From Pseudomonadota bacterium (GTDB taxonomy: Bacteria > Desulfobacterota > Binatia > Binatales > Binataceae), in contig JAJPIL010000014.1 in the NCBI GenBank assembly GCA_021324755.1, positions 186,001 through 250,000 of the forward strand: DNA of 64,000 bases. The letters run 5' to 3'. Of the stretch, positions 56,212 to 64,000 are shown one piece after another (within the stretch, counting starts at the first letter, position 1; every line of letters begins with the position of its first letter). A model generated the notes under the pieces. It worked only from the letters and a program-made list of their open reading frames with translations, was not told the DNA's origin and searched no databases. A program made the translations under genes and the position numbers.

Positions 56212-58230
56212 TCACCCGCCGAGCGGCTCGACCGCACGCCCAGCGTCTAATGCGTAGGTTCGACGCTCCAGTGCTCGCGCGATCGCTTCTCGCTCCCGCA
56301 CATCGGGCCAGAAGGCGACGACCGTCCCGAGAGCCATCACCAGACCTCCCGCCCACAGCCAGAACACCATCGGCGTCAAGAAGGCTTGAAAGGTCGCCAT
56401 CCCGGTCTTTTCGTCCAGGCCAGCGAAGACGACATACAGGTCGGCAAGCGGCGTCTGGCGCAGCGCAACTTTGGTCGCCGGCTGCTGCTCGCGCTTGTAA
56501 AACAAGCGCGCGGGTTTGAGCAGAGCGATTGTACGTCCGCCTTTGCGCACTTCGACGACGGCGTCAACTTCTTCGACGTGCGTTGTATCTTTGACCGAGA
56601 TGCCGCGGTAGACCAATTCGTAGCCACCCACCGAAAAGCTTTGCCCGTCTTTGACGCTGCGTTTGACCTCGACTTTGAAAAACGAGGACGCAACGATTCC
56701 CACAAAGGCCATCACGACGCCCAGATGGACGATATAGCCGCCGTAGCGACGGTTGTTCTTAGCCACAAGGCTTATCAGCGCTTGGGGAGCCGACTCGCTA
56801 AGCGTGCGCTGGCGGGCCCGCATGCCGCGGCCAAATTCGGCGCCGATTGTGGCCACAACGAAGACCGCAAGTGAAATGGTCGCGAGCACGTACCATTGAC
56901 CTATACCCGCAGCCAGCGCGGCTACGCCTGCGGCGATGCCCAGCGCCGCGGGCGCGCTGAAGCTCTGTGTAAGATTGCGCCAGGTCGCTCGCCGCCAAGC
57001 GATCAGCGGCCCCACCCCCATCAGGAACAGCAAAGCCAGGGCCAGGGGAGCATTTACGCGGTTGAAAAATGGCGGCCCCACCGTAATTTTTACGCCTCGG
57101 ACCGCTTCTGACAGAATCGGGAAAATCGTGCCCCAGAAAACGGCGAAAGCGATCCCCACAAGCACCAAATTGTTGAACAAAAAGGCTGCCTCGCGCGACA
57201 GCATCGATTCGAGCTCAGCCTCGCTGCGCAATTGCGGTAATCGATAGAGCACTAGCGCCGTGTATAACCCTACCACCGCGCACAAAAACGAGACGAAATA
57301 GGGTCCAAGGCCAGACTGAGTAAAGGAATGCACCGAAGAGATCACGCCACTGCGCGTAATAAAGGTACCGAATAGCGTAAGAGCGAAGGCGAGGCCGATG
57401 AGCGCCATGTTCCACACTTTGAGCATGTCCTTGCGCTCTTGAATCATCACCGAATGCAGATACGCGGTCATCGCCAGCCACGGCATGAAGGCGGCGTTCT
57501 CGACCGGATCCCACGCCCAGTAGCCGCCCCACCCCAACACCTCGTAGGCCCATCGCGCTCCGAACATGTTGCCCAAGGTGAGAAAGAACCACGAGAAAAG
57601 CGCCCATCGCCGAGTCCGTCGAATCCAGGCGTCGTCCAAACGGCAAGTGATTAACGCTGCCACTGCAAAGGCAAAGGGGACCGTGGCGCTGACATAGCCG
57701 GTGTACAGCGAGGGCGGATGGATCGCCATCCAGTAGTTCTGCAGCAAAGGATTTAGATCGCGCCCTTCGCTTGGAGGGGGTACAGTGCGCGCAAACGGCG
57801 ACGTGACGAAATTAAGCATCCCAAGGAAGAAGATCGACACCAGGCTAAGACACATGAACACGTAAGGTGTAAGCACCGGGTCGGCCCGCCGGTTTTGCCA
57901 AGCAACGATGGCACCAAACACGGTAAGCAAAAGCGTCCAGAATAGGAGCGAACCTTCCTGCCCGCCCCAAAAGGCGGTCACTTTATAGAAAGTGGGCAAG
58001 GTCGTGCTCGAATGCTGCGCAACGTAGGCGACCGTGAAGTCGTTATGGAGCAGTGCGCTCCACAACACTGCCGCAGCTACTGCTACCATGCCGGCCGTGG
58101 CCCACATCGCGTGAGCAGCGCTTTCGACCAGCGCGGGCAGTTTGCGCCGCGCTCCGATGACGCTTGCACCGGTAGCGTACACTGCAAGCAAAAGCGCCAG
58201 GGCTAAAGCAAAGTTTCCAATAAAAACCAT
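56212..58230 (-). CDS. ccmF: Heme lyase CcmF, 672 aa
   Basis: Large polytopic membrane protein that attaches heme to CxxCH of apocytochromes. The WWD motif LGWGGYWAWDPVENA is present, with histidines in QHSSTT, AIHPPSLYTGY, VHSFTQSG and VHLGVVMAF that should hold the heme. About 14-15 spans are expected and the length is normal. The start is ATG 58230, 4 bp after the ccmE stop. It is followed by ccmH; no ccmG (thioredoxin-like) gene lies between, where it is found in many other clusters. Confidence 0.96.
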   Translation of the reverse strand: MVFIGNFALALALLLAVYATGASVIGARRKLPALVESAAHAMWATAGMVAVAAAVLWSALLHNDFTVAYVAQHSSTTLPTFYKVTAFWGGQEGSLLFWTLLLTVFGAIVAWQNRRADPVLTPYVFMCLSLVSIFFLGMLNFVTSPFARTVPPPSEGRDLNPLLQNYWMAIHPPSLYTGYVSATVPFAFAVAALITCRLDDAWIRRTRRWALFSWFFLTLGNMFGARWAYEVLGWGGYWAWDPVENAAFMPWLAMTAYLHSVMIQERKDMLKVWNMALIGLAFALTLFGTFITRSGVISSVHSFTQSGLGPYFVSFLCAVVGLYTALVLYRLPQLRSEAELESMLSREAAFLFNNLVLVGIAFAVFWGTIFPILSEAVRGVKITVGPPFFNRVNAPLALALLFLMGVGPLIAWRRATWRNLTQSFSAPAALGIAAGVAALAAGIGQWYVLATISLAVFVVATIGAEFGRGMRARQRTLSESAPQALISLVAKNNRRYGGYIVHLGVVMAFVGIVASSFFKVEVKRSVKDGQSFSVGGYELVYRGISVKDTTHVEEVDAVVEVRKGGRTIALLKPARLFYKREQQPATKVALRQTPLADLYVVFAGLDEKTGMATFQAFLTPMVFWLWAGGLVMALGTVVAFWPDVREREAIARALERRTYALDAGRAVEPLGG

Positions 58231-58234
58231 CTCT

Positions 58235-58711
58235 TTACTTCTTGCTTGCTGGAACGTATTTCGACGGACAACTGGTAAGCACCTGACGCGCCATTATCGT
58301 GTGACCCGAAGTCAACTCGCCCTCCACTATAACGTCGCGGTTTTCAGCGAACATGTCGGGCTTGGGTTGTCCGACGCTTACCACCAAAAACTCGGCCGAC
58401 GTATTCTGTCGATCGTCGTTAACCTTTCTTATTCCCGCCAGGCTTTTTGTGTCCGAACCCGTACCGTCCGCTTCTGGAATTGCTACTAGCTTAAAGCTCA
58501 GTTTTAGGCTTGACGGCTCCCAGCTCACGCTGCCCGGCTTCACGCGTCCGGCGACACGGAGCGCCTGACCGGTCAATTGTTGAGCTCTTGCTGCGACTTC
58601 AGGAACCGTAAGGTAGTACTCGGCTGTGTTGCGAATCGCAGTCGTAGTCAGGTAAATGACTGCGGCCGCAACTAGACCGCCTCCAATAAAAAAACGCGGT
58701 TTAAAGCGCAT
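58235..58711 (-). CDS. ccmE: Heme chaperone CcmE, cysteine-type, 158 aa
   Basis: Membrane-anchored (span about residues 7-25) periplasmic OB-fold chaperone that carries heme from CcmABCD to CcmF. In classical CcmE heme binds covalently to His in HxxxY. Here the aligned motif near the C-terminus reads Cys148-Pro-Ser-Lys-Tyr152, that is CxxxY. Such cysteine-type CcmE is known from archaea and some deltaproteobacteria (variant System I), where ccmH is described as absent. Here a ccmH-like gene is present. It precedes ccmF by 4 bp. Confidence 0.92.
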   Translation of the reverse strand: MRFKPRFFIGGGLVAAAVIYLTTTAIRNTAEYYLTVPEVAARAQQLTGQALRVAGRVKPGSVSWEPSSLKLSFKLVAIPEADGTGSDTKSLAGIRKVNDDRQNTSAEFLVVSVGQPKPDMFAENRDVIVEGELTSGHTIMARQVLTSCPSKYVPASKK

Positions 58712-58972
58712 CTGCCTTCTCTAACAATTCTACATTTCGACAGTTGCCGGAGGTAGGCGCGCGGCGCTCTGTGCCTTGCGCTGGTCGATTGCTTTCGCCA
58801 GGCCGGAAAGTGCGACGCGGAGCCGGACAGTGCACAAAGTTCGCTTCTCGCTGCAGAAAAAACGCAACCAGAGGCTGGGCCAGCTCATGACTAAAGCGTG
58901 TCGGTCGCCAGTTTGCTCGCCTCGGTGTGCTTTTCCGGCACAAAGCCTTGTAGCATCACGACGGCTTTTTGC

Positions 58973-59788
58973 TTAAACCTCTTCGTCTATCGGGCGCCTT
59001 CTGGGGCCGAAAGCGACACCTCGTTTGGAGCTTTGGATAAATTCGATCAATTCCTCTACTTCGGGAAGCAAGTTCCCCTGCGCGCGTAGCTCATCAATTG
59101 CAAGCTTAAGATTGCGTCGAGTTGCGAAAAGCACTGCAAACGCACTGCGCAAGGCGCTGATGGTCTCGCTCGAGAAGCCAGCCCGCCTTAGCCCAACCGT
59201 GTTAATCGCGCGCACGGTATGGGTTTCGTCGGCGATGCAGAAGGGTGGGATGTCGCGGCTGGTTCGGCTAAGCCCACGCATCAGCGCAAGCCGTCCTATC
59301 CGCACGTATTGATGGACCACGCAGTTGCCGGAAATAAGCGCGCGGTCGCCTACCTGCGCCCATCCGGCAATCAACGCGCCACCTGCGATAATCGTGTAGT
59401 TACCGATCCTGCAGTCATGACCAACATGGGAGTTTTGCATGAAGAAGTTGCCGTCACCGATAATCGTCGCCTCTCCGCGTGGGCTTGCCCGGTGCACCGT
59501 GACGCCCTCGCGAAAAACGTTATGGGAGCCGATACGCACGCATCGCTCTTCGCCCCGATAGGTTACATCCTGGGGCTCGTCGCCGATAACCACGTTCGGA
59601 TGAAACACGTTGTATTCGCCAATCTCGGTGGTGCCGAAGATTGTAACGTGGTTCAAGAGCTTAGAATGGGCACCGAGGCGCACTCTGCCCGAAAGCACGC
59701 AAAACGGACCTACCTCCACCCCCGGCCCCAATTCCACTTCAGGGCCTACTACGGCTGTAGGATGTACTACTGGCTTGAGTTTTTGCAC
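58973..59788 (-). CDS. lpxA: UDP-GlcNAc acyltransferase LpxA, 271 aa
   Basis: First step of lipid A synthesis, transfer of a hydroxyacyl chain to UDP-GlcNAc. It is a left-handed beta-helix with hexapeptide repeats over residues 8-190 and a helical C-terminal domain. The catalytic His fits His124 in NSHVGHDCRIGN. The HRGT stretch of E. coli LpxA reads HRASPRGEAT. It stands alone, without lpxD, fabZ or lpxB, which in E. coli are clustered. It is 261 bp upstream of ccmE on the same strand. It shows the organism makes lipid A or a relative. Confidence 0.92.
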   Translation of the reverse strand: MQKLKPVVHPTAVVGPEVELGPGVEVGPFCVLSGRVRLGAHSKLLNHVTIFGTTEIGEYNVFHPNVVIGDEPQDVTYRGEERCVRIGSHNVFREGVTVHRASPRGEATIIGDGNFFMQNSHVGHDCRIGNYTIIAGGALIAGWAQVGDRALISGNCVVHQYVRIGRLALMRGLSRTSRDIPPFCIADETHTVRAINTVGLRRAGFSSETISALRSAFAVLFATRRNLKLAIDELRAQGNLLPEVEELIEFIQSSKRGVAFGPRRRPIDEEV

Positions 59789-59885
59789 CGGTGCGCCTCT
59801 CGGTCTTTGCGCAAGTGCGATGTTATCGGGCAGCGTCGGTTGCCTGGAACGTTCTTGGACGCCCTTGAGCCGGACGGCTTGACCT

Positions 59886-60125
59886 TCAACTGCGCGAACC
59901 TTTACCTCTGCTACTGCTTGACCGCCCGCTTCGGTCCAACCTAGCTTTATTTTCTGTCTGATTTGCTTGCGTGCTATCTTCGCTTTGAATTTCGCCCGGC
60001 ACGCGGTAATCTTCTAATGCCCATCGTCCGAGGTCGACCAGTCGGCATCGCTCCGAACAAAAGGGGCGAAAAGGGTTGGCTGGCGAAAGCTCGGCGGGAC
60101 GTTTGCATACCGGACAACGCACCAT
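59886..60125 (-). CDS. yacG: DNA gyrase inhibitor/zinc protein YacG, 79 aa
   Basis: Small zinc-binding protein. Four cysteines fit the family: VRCPVCKRP and PFCSERCRLVDLGRWALEDYRVPG. In E. coli YacG inhibits DNA gyrase; its wider role is unclear. After the zinc part comes a charged, disordered tail. I chose ATG 60125; a TTG nine bases upstream is possible. It is read divergently from gatC, with about 200 bp between, and lies about 100 bp upstream of lpxA. Confidence 0.9.
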   Translation of the reverse strand: MVRCPVCKRPAELSPANPFRPFCSERCRLVDLGRWALEDYRVPGEIQSEDSTQANQTENKARLDRSGRSSSSRGKGSRS

Positions 60126-60325
60126 ACAGGTCAAGACTACCTTTGTCGTCTGCCATGCGCGAGCGTCTCGGCGCTATTTTGGCAACCTTAAGAGAGCGCT
60201 TCAACCGCCCGATGCATCGTGTACTTGGAGCAATTGCCTCATCTGACCTTCGACAGTTTTTCCTAGCTAGCTCCCCTGAGGGCAGTTAGAAGATATCGAA
60301 ATAGCGTGTTAGGATAAAGGCAACG

Positions 60326-60622
60326 ATGAATCGGTCAAAAATAGGGCGAGAGCAGGTTCGACACGTTGCTCGTCTTGCGCGGCTCGAGCTCAGCGCCGAG
60401 GAAGAAGAACGTCTCGAGCACGATTTGAGCGCAATTCTCGACTATGTTGACAAACTCAACGAGCTCGACACGAGTGCCGTCGAACCCACGGCTCAAGTTG
60501 GCGAGTCGGGTACGCCAATGCGTGACGACGAAGTAACCAACGAGCCCGCGCCAGAAGCTGTACTAGCTAACGCGCCAGCGCGCGAAGGCACGTTGTTCAA
60601 GGTGCCAAAGATCATCGAGTAA
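60326..60622 (+). CDS. gatC: Aspartyl/glutamyl-tRNA amidotransferase subunit C, 98 aa
   Basis: Small subunit that stabilises GatA on GatB in the tRNA-dependent amidotransferase. It shows the family segments REQVRHVARLARLELSAEEE and DYVDKLNELDTSAVEP, with the FKVPKIIE end. ATG 60326 follows AAAGG. It is divergent from yacG and first of the gatC-gatA-gatB set on the plus strand; 113 bp separate it from gatA. Confidence 0.96.
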   Translation: MNRSKIGREQVRHVARLARLELSAEEEERLEHDLSAILDYVDKLNELDTSAVEPTAQVGESGTPMRDDEVTNEPAPEAVLANAPAREGTLFKVPKIIE

Positions 60623-60735
60623 GAACTTGGCCGCGCGGGGCAATTTCGTCCGTAAGGACGACGCCGGCGCGGGTGAGAAAGTTGTTGACCTCGATTTAGC
60701 GCGCTGAACGCCCCATTTTTAAGGACTTCTGCTCT
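60623..60735 (+). other. gatC-gatA spacer with short hairpin
   Basis: A 113-bp spacer. It contains a small perfect hairpin CGTCC-GTAA-GGACG (60647-60660) without a U-tract, which could be part of a leader or a processing site. A purine-rich AAGGACTTCTG leads into the gatA start. Confidence 0.3.
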
Positions 60736-62205
60736 ATGGCAAAGGACGAGCTCTACCGGTTAACTATTACCGAAGCGCAGCAGGGACTGCGAAAACGCGA
60801 GTTTTCAGCACTGGAGCTTACGCGGGCCTGCCTTGAGCGAATTTACGCGGTCGAGCCTCAAATAAACGCCTTTCTTACGGTAAGTGAAACCACAGCAGTC
60901 GAACAGGCACAGGAGGCTGACCGGATGCTTAGCAGGCTTGGCAACGATGCCCCAGCGCTGTGTGGCATCCCGCTTGCTCTAAAGGACATCTTCGCCACTC
61001 GCGGAATCCGCACTACTTGTGCTTCGCGAATACTGGAAAACTTCATTCCTCCGTACGACGCTACGGTTGTGGCCAAGCTGCGCGAAGCCGGCGCGGTTTT
61101 CCTTGGCAAGGTCAACATGGACGAATTTGCCATGGGCTCGTCGACCGAGAATTCCGCCTTCGGCATAACCCGCAATCCTTACGATCTCGAGCGAGTGCCC
61201 GGTGGCTCGTCTGGTGGTTCTGCGGCTGCGGTTGCCGCCGATGAGTGTTTGGCCGCTCTCGGCACCGATACTGGGGGCTCTATTCGTCAGCCCGCTGCCC
61301 TTTGCGGCGTGGTGGGGATCAAACCCACGTACAGCCGGGTAAGTCGTTACGGAGTTGTGGCCTTTGCCTCGTCCCTCGATCAGGTCGGTCCGCTGACCAA
61401 GACGGTGCGCGACGCGGCGATCATGATGAGGACGCTTGCGGGCGTCGACCCGCGTGATTCGACCTGTTCGGCTCGGCCGGTTCCCGACTATGAGGCCTGT
61501 TTGACGGGCGACGTGAGAAACGTGCGAATCGGAATGCCAAAAGAGTATTTCGTCGAAGGAATCCAGCCTGCGGTACTCAATGCCGTGCGCGCCGCACTCG
61601 ACTGTTACCGGGCTATGGGTGCTCAGGTGCAGGAAATTTCTTTGCCGCACACTCAATATGCGGTGGCGGTTTACTACCTTATCGCTACCGCCGAGGCAAG
61701 CGCTAATCTCGCGCGCTACGACGGCATCCGCTACGGGCTCAGAGTGGAGGCTTCGGACCTGCTGGAGCTCTACAATCGAACTCGAGCGCAGGGTTTTGGA
61801 GCAGAGGTCAAACGGCGCATCATGCTCGGTACGTTCGCGCTGTCGTCAGGCTACTACGACGCCTATTACCTTAAGGCTCAGAAAGTGCGGACCTTGATTC
61901 GGCAGGACTTCGAGCAAGCTTTTCGCGCTTGTGACGCGATCATCACACCTACTTCACCCACGACTGCTTTCCGCCTAGGCGAGAAGACCCAGAACCCGCT
62001 CGAAATGTACCTTTCGGACATTTTTACGATTTCGGTCAACCTGGCTGGCCTGCCCGCCATCTCGGTGCCTTGCGGTTACGACGAAAACAATCTCCCAATT
62101 GGCCTTCAGGTGATCGGTCCGCCGTTTGGAGAGGAAATTGTTCTTCGCGTAGCGGACGCGCTCGAACGTTCCGGATTCGTCCCGCGCCGTCCCACGGTCG
62201 TGTGA
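60736..62205 (+). CDS. gatA: Aspartyl/glutamyl-tRNA amidotransferase subunit A, 489 aa
   Basis: Amidase-signature subunit that supplies ammonia from glutamine. The triad is visible: Lys in [14 protein letters not shown], cis-Ser in [14 protein letters not shown] and nucleophile Ser in [15 protein letters not shown]. The late [21 protein letters not shown] is typical of GatA and distinguishes it from the nitrile-pathway amidase at 20042-21589. Start ATG 60736 with AAGGA upstream. It lies 12 bp before gatB. Confidence 0.97.
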   Translation: MAKDELYRLTITEAQQGLRKREFSALELTRACLERIYAVEPQINAFLTVSETTAVEQAQEADRMLSRLGNDAPALCGIPLALKDIFATRGIRTTCASRILENFIPPYDATVVAKLREAGAVFLGKVNMDEFAMGSSTENSAFGITRNPYDLERVPGGSSGGSAAAVAADECLAALGTDTGGSIRQPAALCGVVGIKPTYSRVSRYGVVAFASSLDQVGPLTKTVRDAAIMMRTLAGVDPRDSTCSARPVPDYEACLTGDVRNVRIGMPKEYFVEGIQPAVLNAVRAALDCYRAMGAQVQEISLPHTQYAVAVYYLIATAEASANLARYDGIRYGLRVEASDLLELYNRTRAQGFGAEVKRRIMLGTFALSSGYYDAYYLKAQKVRTLIRQDFEQAFRACDAIITPTSPTTAFRLGEKTQNPLEMYLSDIFTISVNLAGLPAISVPCGYDENNLPIGLQVIGPPFGEEIVLRVADALERSGFVPRRPTVV

Positions 62206-62217
62206 GGAGCTAATGCC

Positions 62218-63657
62218 ATGGCGAGGAGCGATGCGTACGAAGCTGTAATCGGCCTTGAAGTTCATGCGCAACTTTTAACCCGCTCGAAGATTTTTTGCGG
62301 ATGTCCCAACGCTTTCGGCGCTGCACCCAACCATAACGTTTGCCCAGTCTGTATGGGGATGCCGGGCGTGCTCCCGGTGTTCAATCGCCGCGTATTAGAG
62401 CTGGCGATAAGGGTCGCCTTGGCCACCCACTCCCAGATAGCGCCGCGCTCGGTCTTTGCGCGCAAGAACTACTTTTATCCGGATCTGCCAAAAGGCTACC
62501 AGATAAGCCAGTACGAGCAGCCGTTTTGTACCGGGGGCTACATCGAATTGCCCAACGGAGGCTCTAGCCCGCGAAAAATTCGACTTACGCGAATCCATAT
62601 CGAGGAAGATGCGGGTAAAAATATCCACGCTTCGGGCTACAGTCTTGTTGACTTAAACCGCGCTGGTACGCCGCTGCTTGAGATCGTGAGTGAACCAGAC
62701 TTGCGCAGCCCCGAAGAAGCGGTGGCTTATCTCAAGGAGCTGCGCGCCATCTTGCGCTACCTGGAAGTATGCGACGGCAATATGGAGGAAGGAAGTTTTC
62801 GATGCGACGCTAACGTTTCGGTGCGCCGACGCGGCGAGTCGCGGCTAGGTGTCAAGACCGAGATTAAAAATTTGAACTCTTTTAAGTTCGTTGAAAAGGC
62901 CCTGCGGCATGAAATTGAACGACAGATAGAGGTGCTCGAAGCGGGGGGAACGATTACGCAAGAAACCCATCTATTCGACCCCGAACGTGGCATAACCAAG
63001 CCGATGCGGTCCAAGGAGTACGCCCACGACTATCGTTACTTCCCAGAACCGGACCTGCCGCCGCTCGAAGTGCCGCCAAGCCTAATCGAGGCGATCAAGG
63101 CCCAGTCGCCAGAGGTGCCGAGCGCGCGACGAGCCCGCTATGCCCAACAGTACGGACTTTCCTCCTATGAGATCGAGGTGTTGACCCAGGAGCGCGACAT
63201 CGGTGATTACTTCGAGGCGTTGGTCAATCACGGGGTCGACCGCAAAATGGCGGCCAATTGGACTATGACCGAGGTGCTGCGCGCCGTCAACGAAAGCGCT
63301 TTGCCCCTTTCTCGCGCCGTGCCTCCAGCGGCTGAGACCGCCGCGTTGCTCAAGATGGTGGCAGGCAACGAGATTAGCCTCAACGGGGCCAAAACCGCAT
63401 TTGCCGCCATGTGCAAGACCGGTCAAAGCGCCGTCGAGGCGGTAAACGCACTCGGACTTACGCAAGTCTCCGACGAGGCTCAAATAGCTGAGGTGTGCGA
63501 GCAGGTGCTCAGAGCCGAAGCTGACAAGGTTAAAGAGTATCGCGCCGGTCGCCAAAAGCTCTTCGGATTTTTCGTCGGTCAAGTGATGAAGGCGATGAAG
63601 GGCAAGGCTAATCCGAAAATTGTAAACGAAGTGCTCAAGCGCAAACTTGACTCCTGA
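62218..63657 (+). CDS. gatB: Aspartyl/glutamyl-tRNA amidotransferase subunit B, 479 aa
   Basis: tRNA-binding and kinase subunit that transamidates Glu-tRNA-Gln and/or Asp-tRNA-Asn. The N-terminal signature IGLEVHAQLLTRSKIFCGC, the metal-site cysteines in FCGCPNAF and NVCPVCMGMPG, and YEQPFCTGG are present. The C-terminal YqeY-like tail ends in MKGKANPKIVNEVLKRKL. ATG 62218 follows GGAGC. The operon implies an indirect route to Gln-tRNA or Asn-tRNA. Confidence 0.97.
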   Translation: MARSDAYEAVIGLEVHAQLLTRSKIFCGCPNAFGAAPNHNVCPVCMGMPGVLPVFNRRVLELAIRVALATHSQIAPRSVFARKNYFYPDLPKGYQISQYEQPFCTGGYIELPNGGSSPRKIRLTRIHIEEDAGKNIHASGYSLVDLNRAGTPLLEIVSEPDLRSPEEAVAYLKELRAILRYLEVCDGNMEEGSFRCDANVSVRRRGESRLGVKTEIKNLNSFKFVEKALRHEIERQIEVLEAGGTITQETHLFDPERGITKPMRSKEYAHDYRYFPEPDLPPLEVPPSLIEAIKAQSPEVPSARRARYAQQYGLSSYEIEVLTQERDIGDYFEALVNHGVDRKMAANWTMTEVLRAVNESALPLSRAVPPAAETAALLKMVAGNEISLNGAKTAFAAMCKTGQSAVEAVNALGLTQVSDEAQIAEVCEQVLRAEADKVKEYRAGRQKLFGFFVGQVMKAMKGKANPKIVNEVLKRKLDS

Positions 63658-63750
63658 ACCAGCTTAGAGCTTGTATCTCGAGCTCAGCGGCTCGCATCCT
63701 AAGCAAACTTTCATAGGGCGACTCTCCTCGGCCGCAAGTTGCAGGCCGCT

Positions 63751-64000
63751 ATGCGAGTCAAGCTTACGATCGAGTACGATGGGACCAACTACTCGGGCTG
63801 GCAGGTTCAGGACCGGCAAGATTCGGTCCAAGGCCAGCTCGAGCGGGCCCTGGAGCGCCTTTACGGCTACAAAATTCGCCTAAGCGCGGCAGGACGAACC
63901 GACGCTGGGGTTCACGCCTTGGGGCAAGTAGCCGCATTTACTGCTCCGGCGCGGTTTGGGCTGGATGAGCTTAGGCGGGCACTCAACGCGCTTACGCCCC
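63751..64000 (+). CDS. truA: tRNA pseudouridine synthase A, 5' part only
   Basis: ATG 63751 opens a frame that runs off the window after 83 codons. It begins [19 protein letters not shown], and the catalytic Asp lies in [16 protein letters not shown], both hallmarks of TruA, which modifies positions 38-40 of tRNA anticodon stems. It lies 93 bp after gatB on the same strand and may share its transcript. It is incomplete only because the window ends. Confidence 0.95.
   Translation, partial: MRVKLTIEYDGTNYSGWQVQDRQDSVQGQLERALERLYGYKIRLSAAGRTDAGVHALGQVAAFTAPARFGLDELRRALNALTP

Noticed and set aside
58701-58943. 80-codon frame between lpxA and ccmE
   Set aside because: Arginine-rich, low-information composition typical of non-coding frames; gap is short and needs no gene.
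59219-59944. Long plus-strand frame opposite lpxA
   Set aside because: Complete overlap with a well-conserved minus-strand gene; composition is that of an antisense shadow.
1-64000. CRISPR arrays, insertion sequences, rRNA genes
   Set aside because: No regularly spaced direct repeats, transposase-like proteins or rRNA segments were found on either strand.

Overview
The window reads as one contiguous stretch of chromosome from a Gram-negative bacterium (lpxA, a System I cytochrome c maturation cluster, an FtsH/YacG/GatCAB core). The core gene order (gatCAB, ccm genes, tilS-ftsH-folP-cdaA-ybbR-glmM-pdxJ-nnr-tsaE-lysC-cimA, then nifS-mnmA-mtaB-rnc-era) resembles what I know of Deltaproteobacteria (Geobacter-type). 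A Desulfobacterota- or Binatota-like lineage is my best guess, from gene order and protein flavour only; no 16S rRNA is present. Almost everything is on the minus strand. The exceptions are suhB plus a tRNA-Arg gene near 12.5-13.5 kb and the gatCAB-truA run at the right end.

Left part (1-12 kb). An acyl-CoA operon has two acyl-CoA dehydrogenases flanking a two-subunit B12-dependent acyl-CoA mutase, with an enoyl-CoA hydratase upstream. The mutase carries Phe75/Gln193, the residue pair of isobutyryl-CoA mutase rather than methylmalonyl-CoA mutase. Next come class II fructose bisphosphatase and a tight hom-thrC-apgM threonine operon. In that operon the phosphoglycerate-mutase-like protein sits where homoserine kinase would be expected. 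An alanine-type aminotransferase follows.

Accessory part (12-25 kb). Genes are looser here and intergenic gaps are long. A hemerythrin-DUF2249 / MIP18-type Fe-S assembly / DUF4213-DUF364 operon has a near-perfect NsrR-type palindrome over its predicted promoter. A seven-iron-type ferredoxin and an NnrS-like membrane protein lie downstream. This looks like a nitric-oxide or Fe-S stress module. Beside it is a cobalt-type nitrile hydratase locus (beta-alpha-activator), an inserted stand-alone hemerythrin, a Rhodococcus-type amidase and a PEP-mutase/isocitrate-lyase family enzyme. Together these would take nitriles to acids.

Housekeeping part (25-52 kb). This contains gltX, guaA, der, era, rnc, mtaB, mnmA, cysteine desulfurase, cysE, cimA, lysC, tsaE, nnr, pdxJ, glmM, ybbR, cdaA (c-di-AMP synthase), folP, ftsH, tilS, a MerR-type regulator and a dnaJ with half the usual zinc-finger domain.

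Right part (52-64 kb). A complete-looking ccm cluster (ccmE-F-H-I-like-A-B-C-D) has a cysteine-type CcmE (CxxxY) and an unusual cysteine-rich CcmH, with no ccmG in the cluster. Then come an isolated lpxA, yacG, and divergent gatC-gatA-gatB followed by a truncated truA. All functional statements rest on motif reading; no database search was possible.
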